From Rhodovarius crocodyli (GTDB lineage: Bacteria > Pseudomonadota > Alphaproteobacteria > Acetobacterales > Acetobacteraceae), in the NCBI RefSeq assembly GCF_004005855.1, contig NZ_SACL01000010.1, positions 62,001-126,000 on the forward strand: a DNA stretch of 64,000 bases, read 5' to 3'. Below the pieces are notes generated by a model, which saw nothing but the letters and a program-made list of their open reading frames with translations, was not told the DNA's origin and searched no databases. A program made the translations under genes and the position numbers. Shown here piece by piece: positions 58,631 through 64,000 of the stretch (position 1 is its first letter; every line of letters starts with the position of its first letter).

Positions 58631-59274
58631 TACGCGCGCCGCGCCTGGCCGCGCCGCACCAGCGCATGGATCGCCAGCGCCATGGGCAGGCAGATGGCGA
58701 TGTAGACGCCCAGCAGCGCCGAGTAGATCTCGGCCGGCTGGTGGCTGGCCTGCATCGCCTCCTTCGCCTTGAAGGTCACGTCCGCCAGGCCGATGAGCGA
58801 CACGTTGGCGGAGGTCTTCACGATCTCGATGACCTCGTTGCCGGCGATCGGGATCACCTTGCGCAGCGCCTGCGGCAGCTCGATCAGGAACAGGATGCGG
58901 TTGCGGGAGAGGCCGAGCGCCCTGCCCGCCTCCTTCTGGCCGGCAGGGATCGTCTCCAGCGCGGAACGCAATGCCTGGGAGCCATAGGCCCCGATATTGC
59001 AGCCGATGACGAGCGCGCCCACCGCATAGGCGCTGAGGAACACGTCAAAGGCCGGGCCCACATAGAAGAAGAAGAACAGCAGGATGATGACGGAGGAACT
59101 GCGCCAGAAATCGATGAACACCGTCACCAGAAAGCGCGGGATGCCGCGCAGCCGGTACTCCAGCACGCCGAAGACCAGCGCGAAGGGAAACACCACCAGC
59201 GCGGACAGGGCCGTGACCGCCATGGTCACGCCCAGCCCCTGCAACAGCCACAACAGGATGGTGGGAAAGCTCAC
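58630..59274 (-). CDS. Polar amino acid ABC transporter permease (first)
   Basis: A 214-residue HisQ/GlnP-type permease with the EAA loop KEAGRALGLSRNRILFLIELPQAL. It starts at GTG in a GTGA overlap with the receptor gene's stop. Together with its partner it forms the membrane channel for a polar amino acid or related organic acid. Confidence 0.92.
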   Translation of the reverse strand: MSFPTILLWLLQGLGVTMAVTALSALVVFPFALVFGVLEYRLRGIPRFLVTVFIDFWRSSSVIILLFFFFYVGPAFDVFLSAYAVGALVIGCNIGAYGSQALRSALETIPAGQKEAGRALGLSRNRILFLIELPQALRKVIPIAGNEVIEIVKTSANVSLIGLADVTFKAKEAMQASHQPAEIYSALLGVYIAICLPMALAIHALVRRGQARRA

Positions 59275-60140
59275 TCCGTGCAGAGCCGATCGGTCGAGAC
59301 GTTGCGCGGCACATCGCTCTCGGAGAAGCCGTAGCGTGCCAGGATGGCAGCCAGCGTGCCGTCGGCGGTGAGTGCGGCCATGCCCTCGTCGAACACCTGC
59401 TTCAACTCGGTATCGGCGCGGCGGAAGGCGAAGGCGGCGAAGCCCAGCTTCTCCTCGCCATTGGGCAGGATGGCGCCGGTGAAGGGGGTGGCGCGCTGCA
59501 GGCCGCGCACGTTCGGGTCCTGCAGCATGGCCAGCGCCAGGCCCAGCGAGAAGGAGCCGGCATCCAGCCGCCCGGCCATCAGCGCGCTGACCACCGCCTG
59601 CGAATCAGGCAGCAGCAGCTGGCGCCCAGCGGGCACGCCCGCGAGTTCCGCATTCTGCGCGTTGATGCTGCCGCGCACCGTGCCCAGGCGCAGGTTGGGG
59701 TTCTCGGCGAAGTCGCGATAGCTGCGGATGTTGAGCGGATTGCCCTCACGCACCAGGATGCCGTCCGAGACGCGCAGGTACGGGCTGCTGAAGGCCACCA
59801 GGCGGCAGCGCTGCGGCGTGATGTAGAGCCCGCCATTGGACATGTCGAAGCGGCGGGCCTGCAGGCCCGGAATGATGCCGTTGAACTCGACCGGCGAGGT
59901 CTCGATGGTGGTCACGCCGTGGCGGCCCAGGATGGCGCGGATCAGGTCGGGCTCGATGCCCGCATGGTTGCCGGCCTGGTCGCGGAAGGACCAGGGACGG
60001 CTGTTCACGAAGGCCACGTTGACGGTCTTGGACGACTTGATGCGGTCCCAGGTGGCATCCGCCCGCGCGGGGCGGGCGGAGAGAACGGCGGCAGCCGCCA
60101 GTGAGGCGGCGCCAAGGCTGCGGCGGGAGAGGTTCGGCAT
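59271..60140 (-). CDS. Amino acid ABC transporter substrate-binding protein, family 3
   Basis: A 289-residue periplasmic receptor with a twin-arginine-like signal (LSRRSLGAASLAAAAVLSARPARA). Family 3 features are VAFVNSRPWSFRDQAGNHAGIEPDLIRAIL and FNGIIPGLQARRFDMSNGGLYITPQR with AFSSPYL. AAAGGAG lies eight bases before the ATG. It heads an operon with two permeases, and a divergent XRE-cupin regulator lies 133 bases away, probably responding to the same ligand. Confidence 0.92.
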   Translation of the reverse strand: MPNLSRRSLGAASLAAAAVLSARPARADATWDRIKSSKTVNVAFVNSRPWSFRDQAGNHAGIEPDLIRAILGRHGVTTIETSPVEFNGIIPGLQARRFDMSNGGLYITPQRCRLVAFSSPYLRVSDGILVREGNPLNIRSYRDFAENPNLRLGTVRGSINAQNAELAGVPAGRQLLLPDSQAVVSALMAGRLDAGSFSLGLALAMLQDPNVRGLQRATPFTGAILPNGEEKLGFAAFAFRRADTELKQVFDEGMAALTADGTLAAILARYGFSESDVPRNVSTDRLCTE

Positions 60141-60192
60141 CGGGCAGGCTCCTTTGGGTTCCGGCACCCACTGGCAAACTGAACGTCCATTC

Positions 60193-60222
60193 ATTATTTT
60201 GCACGGGCGGGCGGAGCGTCAA
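60193..60222 (-). promoter_or_regulatory. Sigma-70 promoter of the amino acid ABC operon
   Basis: On the minus strand TTGACG (60222-60217) and AATAAT (60198-60193) are 18 bases apart, five matches of six to each consensus hexamer. The semi-palindrome TGAA-N6-TTCA at 60179-60192 covers the expected start of transcription and may be the operator of the divergent regulator. Confidence 0.65.
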
Positions 60223-60273
60223 GCGCCGCGCCACACGGGCATGGGCCGGCGGACGGGATTCGGAGGAAGCGTG

Positions 60274-60867
60274 GTGCAGATTGCGGCAACAATGCCCGGA
60301 AGGCTGGCAGACCTGATCGGCGCCAGGGTGCGCACCCTGCGCAACGCCCGCGGCATGAGCGTGAACGCCCTGGCCGCGGCGGCCGGAGTCTCGGCCGGCA
60401 TCGTCAGCCAGATCGAGCGCGACCGCGCCAACCCCTCGCTCAACACCATCGAGAAGATCGCGATCGCGCTCGGCGTCACGACCGATGCCATCCTGGCCTC
60501 GGAGCCCGCGACCAGCGACCCGCCCTTCGTCAGCCGCCCCGCGCGCCGGCACCAGATCAGCGTGGGCACGGCGCCCATCCTGAAGGAGATGATGTCCCCC
60601 GCCGGCCAGCGCAGCCTGCGGATGATGATGATCTCCCTGCCGCCGCGCTCGGAAAACCTCGATGTCGTCATCGGCACGGGCCAGAAGGCGGGATGGGTGG
60701 TCGAAGGCGAGATCCGCCTGATCGTGGATGGCCAGGCCGCGCGGCTGTTCCCCGGCGACAGCTTCCAGTTCAGCAGCCTGCTGCCGCACAGCCTGCACAA
60801 TGACGCCGACATCCCCGCCCGCGTCTTCTGGATCATCGCCGAGGGCGCGCTGGAAACAGCATTCTGA
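60274..60867 (+). CDS. XRE-family regulator with C-terminal cupin domain
   Basis: About 197 residues. The helix-turn-helix (RTLRNARGMSVNALAAAAGVSAGIVSQIERDRANPSLNTIEKIAIAL) fills the first third. The cupin sensor (VIGTGQKAGWVVEGEIRLIVDG, ARLFPGDSFQFSSLLPHSLHN) follows. Such PuuR/SutR-like proteins usually repress transport and catabolic genes of a small amine or amino acid. Two GTG codons (60271, 60274) follow GGAGG; 60274 has better spacing, and ATG 60292 is possible. Its divergent position points to the ABC operon as target. Confidence 0.9.
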   Translation: MQIAATMPGRLADLIGARVRTLRNARGMSVNALAAAAGVSAGIVSQIERDRANPSLNTIEKIAIALGVTTDAILASEPATSDPPFVSRPARRHQISVGTAPILKEMMSPAGQRSLRMMMISLPPRSENLDVVIGTGQKAGWVVEGEIRLIVDGQAARLFPGDSFQFSSLLPHSLHNDADIPARVFWIIAEGALETAF

Positions 60868-61097
60868 TTCGCCATCACTGAAATCTCACGGCGCTGATAA
60901 AAAAATTTTCACGCGCCCGTTATTGCCTAAGTGTAAGATTTTACTGCCTTGCTGGCGCGTCGCGCGCGCCGGCGGCGGGGCGCGGCTGCCGCTTCCGGAA
61001 AAAAGCTAATTGACTTCGGGGCTTTTCACTCCCGAGGATGCTGCCAACGCAGGGTACGCACGGCACTCAAAACATCCCTCAGACGGAGACTTTGTCG

Positions 61098-62105
61098 ATG
61101 TTGAAGCGCCCTGAATCCGCCTATGCCACCCGCCGCCGTGCCCTGCAGTTCAGCCTTGCCACCGCCGCCGTCATCACCGCGGCCGGCCCCTCGCGCGCCG
61201 CGACCTGGGCGCCCGCCAATCTGCGCATCATCGTCCCCTTCCCCGCCGGCCGCGTGACCGACGTGGTGGCGCGCGTGCTGGCCGAGAGCCTGCGCGCCGC
61301 CCACGGCACGAACGTGGTGGTGGACAACCGCCCGGGGGCGAATGCCACCATCGGGCTTGAGATGCTGCGCCGTTCCGCGCCGGACGGCGCCACGCTGCTG
61401 GTGGGCGGCCTGGGCAGCCACGGCCTGCCGCCCGCGATGGTGCGCAACTACCCCTATGACGTGAACACGGATTTCACGGCGCTGGCCATCATGGCGGAAT
61501 TCGTGAATGCCATGGTCGTCTCGCCCGCCGTCACGGCGGCCAATGTGCAGGAGTTCATCGCCTATGCCCGCGCCAATCCGGGCAAGCTGAACTACGTCTA
61601 CACCTCCACCGGCGCCTCCAACCAGATGACGGCGGAGCTGTTCAAGCTGCAGCTCGGCCTCGACATCGTGGGCGTGCCGCTGGGCCAGGTGGGCAATTCG
61701 CTGGTCATGCTCCAGCGCAACGACGTGCAGGTGGCCTTCGAGAACCTGCCGACCGTGAAGGGCGCCATCGCCGGCGGCAACCTGCGCGCGCTGGCCGTCA
61801 CCAGCCCCTATCGCACGCCGCAGCTGCCCGAGATTCCCACGCTGATCGAAGCGGGCGTGCCCGACTTCTCGGTCACCAGCTGGATCGGCATCTACGGCCC
61901 GCCGGCCATGGACCCTGCCCTGCTGACCGGTATCGAGGCCGAGCTGCGCCGGATCGCGGCCACCGATGCGGCCAAGCAGCTGCTCACCACCTCGGGCTTC
62001 GAGCCAACCTTCAAGGGCCATGCCGAATTCGCCCCGTTCCAGCGCGCCGAGGTGGAACGCTGGAAGCGCGTCGCCCGTGAGGCGCGCATCGACACCGGCA
62101 TGTGA
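61098..62105 (+). CDS. Bug/TctC-family periplasmic solute-binding protein
   Basis: A 335-residue Bug receptor with a twin-arginine-like signal (ATRRRALQFSLATAAVITAAG). Blocks are RIIVPFPAGRVTDVVARVL, VVVDNRPGANATIGLEML, APDGATLLVGGLGS and LPEIPTLIEAGVPDF. The canonical PPGG of the first block is PAGR here. GGAG lies about ten bases before the ATG. It precedes a hydratase-lyase and an acyl-CoA dehydrogenase on the same strand and probably captures the acid they degrade. A 230-base gap before it holds AT-rich sequence with no clear promoter. Confidence 0.9.
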   Translation: MLKRPESAYATRRRALQFSLATAAVITAAGPSRAATWAPANLRIIVPFPAGRVTDVVARVLAESLRAAHGTNVVVDNRPGANATIGLEMLRRSAPDGATLLVGGLGSHGLPPAMVRNYPYDVNTDFTALAIMAEFVNAMVVSPAVTAANVQEFIAYARANPGKLNYVYTSTGASNQMTAELFKLQLGLDIVGVPLGQVGNSLVMLQRNDVQVAFENLPTVKGAIAGGNLRALAVTSPYRTPQLPEIPTLIEAGVPDFSVTSWIGIYGPPAMDPALLTGIEAELRRIAATDAAKQLLTTSGFEPTFKGHAEFAPFQRAEVERWKRVAREARIDTGM

Positions 62106-62156
62106 CCGCCCGGGCGGGCGCAATACGGCCCGCCCCCTCTACCGGATGGAAACCCC

Positions 62157-62978
62157 ATGAACGATCTGAAGACCGTCAGCGTCGAGATCGAGGACGGCAT
62201 CGCCTGGGTGGCGCTGAACCGTCCCGAGAAGCGCAACGCCATGAGCCCGACGCTGCACCTGGAAATGGACCGCGTGCTGGCCGAGCTGGAGACCGACCCC
62301 GCGGTGCGCTGCCTGGTCGTGACCGGTGCGGGCAAGGCCTTCTCCGCCGGCCAGGACCTCAAGGAATTCTTCCGCGAGCTGGACGGCAAGCCCGCCGAGA
62401 CCAAGCGCGCCACCGAGGCCGCGAACCGCTGGCGCTGGGACCGCCTGTACAATTACGGCAAGCCCACCATCGCCATGGTGAACGGCTTCTGCGTCGGCGG
62501 CGCCTTCATGCAACTGATCGCCTGCGACTTCGCGATCGCGGCCGAGGACGCGACCTTCAGCCTCTCCGAAATCAACTGGGGCATCATCCCCGGCGGCCTC
62601 GTGGCACGCGTGATGACGGAGGCGCTGGGCTATCGCGACGCTCTGGACCTCTGCCTCACCGGCCGCGCCTTCGATGGCGCCGAGGCCGCGCGGCTGCGCC
62701 TGGTGAACGAGGCCGTGCCGCTGGATGGCCTAAAGGCGCGCGTGAAAGAACTCGCGACCCTGCTGATGTCCAAGGACCCCGTGGCCTATCGCTGCACCAA
62801 GGAAGCGGTGCGCCGCGTGCGCTCCATGCCCTTCGACCAGGCCTATGACTACCTGAACGCCAAGATGCAGGAAGTGCATCAGGCAGGCGGCGGCCGCGCC
62901 CAGCGCGAGGGCATCAGCCAGTTCATCGACCAGAAAAGCTACAAGCCCGTCGAGGGCAGCTACTCTCACAAGGCCTGA
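62157..62978 (+). CDS. Enoyl-CoA hydratase family, hydroxycinnamoyl-CoA hydratase-lyase-like
   Basis: A 273-residue crotonase-fold enzyme. The N-terminus (KTVSVEIEDGIAWVALNRPEKRNAMSPTL), the segment KPTIAMVNGFCVGGAF, the SEINWGIIPGGLV block with Glu138, and the tail REGISQFIDQKSYKP all resemble p-hydroxycinnamoyl-CoA hydratase/lyase, which makes vanillin or 4-hydroxybenzaldehyde from feruloyl- or coumaroyl-CoA. Glu138 matches the catalytic Glu of that enzyme. In DYLNAKM an Asn replaces the Tyr remembered for the DYLYAKL segment, so phenol recognition may differ. The next gene starts four bases after its stop. Confidence 0.82.
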   Translation: MNDLKTVSVEIEDGIAWVALNRPEKRNAMSPTLHLEMDRVLAELETDPAVRCLVVTGAGKAFSAGQDLKEFFRELDGKPAETKRATEAANRWRWDRLYNYGKPTIAMVNGFCVGGAFMQLIACDFAIAAEDATFSLSEINWGIIPGGLVARVMTEALGYRDALDLCLTGRAFDGAEAARLRLVNEAVPLDGLKARVKELATLLMSKDPVAYRCTKEAVRRVRSMPFDQAYDYLNAKMQEVHQAGGGRAQREGISQFIDQKSYKPVEGSYSHKA

Positions 62979-62982
62979 CAGC

Positions 62983-64000
62983 ATGGATTTCGAACTGCCC
63001 GAGGAACTGCGCCTGATGCAGGAGCAGATCCGCCGCTTCGTGGACAAGGAGATCATCCCCACCGAGCGCGACGCCTACGAAGGCCCGGACATGAAGCCCG
63101 AGGTGCGCGCGAAGCTGGAGGCCCAGATGAAGGAGATGGGCTACTGGCTCATCACCGTGCCGGAGGAATATGGCGGGCTCGGCATGGGCCTGCTGGCCCG
63201 CGTGCTGCTGTGGGAGGAAATGGGCCGCACCATCGCCATCCCCGCCCGCAAGACGCAGATCTTCGGCCCCGAGCCCAGCCCCATCCTGTTCCAGCTCAAT
63301 GAGGAACAGCGCAAGGACTACCTCTACCCCGTGATCTCGGGCGAGAAGGATTGCTGCTTCGCGCTTACCGAGCCCGATGCCGGCAGCGACCCGGCGGCCA
63401 TCCGCTCCACCGCGGTGCGTGAGGGCGATTACTACGTCATCAACGGCTACAAGCGCTTCATCACCAACGCGCAGCACGCGGATTTCGTGCAGCTGCTGGT
63501 CTCCACCGACAAGTCCAAGGGCGCGCGCGGCATCTCGGCCTTCCTGGTCGACATGGACACGCCGGGTGTGTCCATCGTGCGCGCCCAGCAGACCATGATG
63601 GATGACGAGCCCTGCGAGCTCGCCTTCGACAATGTGCGGGTCCATGTGTCGAAACTGATCGGGCGCGAGGGCGACGGCTTCAAGCTGGCGCAGGACTGGA
63701 TCAACACCGGCCGCATCCGCCATGGCGCGCGCGGCCTCGGCGTCATGCGCCGCTGCCTGGAAATGGGCACCGACTACGCCAAGCAGCGCGAGACCTTCGG
63801 CAAGAAGCTCGCGGACCGGCAGGCGGTGCAGTGGATGCTGGTCGACACGCATCTGGACCTGGAGCAGCTGCGCCTCGCGGTCTATCGCGCCGCCTGGCGC
63901 TATGACCAGGGCATGGATGTGCGGCACGACGCCTTCGCGGTGAAGATGCTGGGCGACCGCCTCTCCTTCCAGGCGGCGGACCGCTGCCTGCAGATCCATG
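62983..64000 (+). CDS. Acyl-CoA dehydrogenase (5' part, runs off the window)
   Basis: At least 339 residues are present and the frame is open to the window end. The N-terminal helical domain (FELPEELRLMQEQIRRFVDKEI), the FAD/acyl site FALTEPDAGSDPAAIRS and the C-terminal helix RETFGKKLADRQAVQWML are typical. The enzyme oxidises an acyl-CoA to the enoyl-CoA, passing electrons to ETF. The C-terminus with the final cofactor contacts lies beyond the window. It begins four bases after the hydratase-lyase-like gene, so both serve one CoA-ester pathway. Confidence 0.95.
   Translation, partial: MDFELPEELRLMQEQIRRFVDKEIIPTERDAYEGPDMKPEVRAKLEAQMKEMGYWLITVPEEYGGLGMGLLARVLLWEEMGRTIAIPARKTQIFGPEPSPILFQLNEEQRKDYLYPVISGEKDCCFALTEPDAGSDPAAIRSTAVREGDYYVINGYKRFITNAQHADFVQLLVSTDKSKGARGISAFLVDMDTPGVSIVRAQQTMMDDEPCELAFDNVRVHVSKLIGREGDGFKLAQDWINTGRIRHGARGLGVMRRCLEMGTDYAKQRETFGKKLADRQAVQWMLVDTHLDLEQLRLAVYRAAWRYDQGMDVRHDAFAVKMLGDRLSFQAADRCLQIH

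Overview
The window is very GC-rich bacterial chromosome with dense, short-spaced genes. Its content points to an alphaproteobacterium of the Roseomonas/Acetobacteraceae type: several orphan Bug/TctC-type solute receptors, the alphaproteobacterial gene orders mutY-dciA-dsbA-smc and ribH-nusB-thiL, and many small catabolic cassettes. This assignment is inferred from gene content and base composition, not from a database search. No phage, plasmid, insertion-sequence or CRISPR signature was seen.

Layout. 1-4573: the 3' end of a xanthine-guanine phosphoribosyltransferase gene, a fluoroacetate-dehalogenase-like hydrolase with a Bug receptor, then a carboxymuconolactone-decarboxylase-family protein, a 3-hydroxyisobutyrate-dehydrogenase-family enzyme and a second Bug receptor. 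4574-14656: genome maintenance (mutY, dciA, smc, comM/yifB) with dsbA and a multicopper oxidase placed between dciA and smc. 14744-19871: FkbM methyltransferase, a peptide-type ABC receptor, an FAD monooxygenase and an M20 peptidase. 19943-20127: two tRNA-Gly(GCC) genes. 20267-26665: ribH-nusB-thiL running by overlaps into an MFS transporter and a methyltransferase, then a SLC13/DASS transporter coupled to an L-lactate-dehydrogenase-like enzyme. 26928-33871: a D-2-hydroxyacid dehydrogenase, an atypical SDR, and a hydantoin/N-carbamoyl amino acid cassette (hyuC-hyuA-hyuB). 34015-38809: a chemoreceptor, a flavin reductase and an orphan ferric-iron-type permease. 39036-44977: a heavy-metal RND efflux system (outer-membrane factor, pump, adaptor). 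45390-56359: a ThDP enzyme, a small membrane protein, a GT2 glycosyltransferase, a Bug gene broken by a poly-G frameshift, a penicillin-acylase family protein, a BenE-type transporter and a 1110-residue TPR-WbsX-RgpF glycan protein. 56429-64000: an NtaA-type FMN monooxygenase, an amino-acid ABC receptor with two permeases and a divergent XRE-cupin regulator, then Bug, a hydroxycinnamoyl-CoA hydratase-lyase-like enzyme and an acyl-CoA dehydrogenase cut by the window end.

The most unusual pattern is non-coding. Six of the eight convergent gene junctions carry one of two dispersed palindromic elements: an AT-rich family A (4574, 13099, 33872) and a GC-rich family B (26666, 38810, 57725). Neither occurs at a tandem or divergent junction in the window. 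Both are built as nested palindromes: conserved outer arms made of small hairpins around a core that differs from copy to copy and is itself often a palindrome. They probably act as two-way transcription terminators, and the variable core is unexplained.

The catabolic cassettes repeat one theme: an orphan periplasmic receptor next to one or two soluble enzymes, without the transporter subunits the receptor family normally uses.
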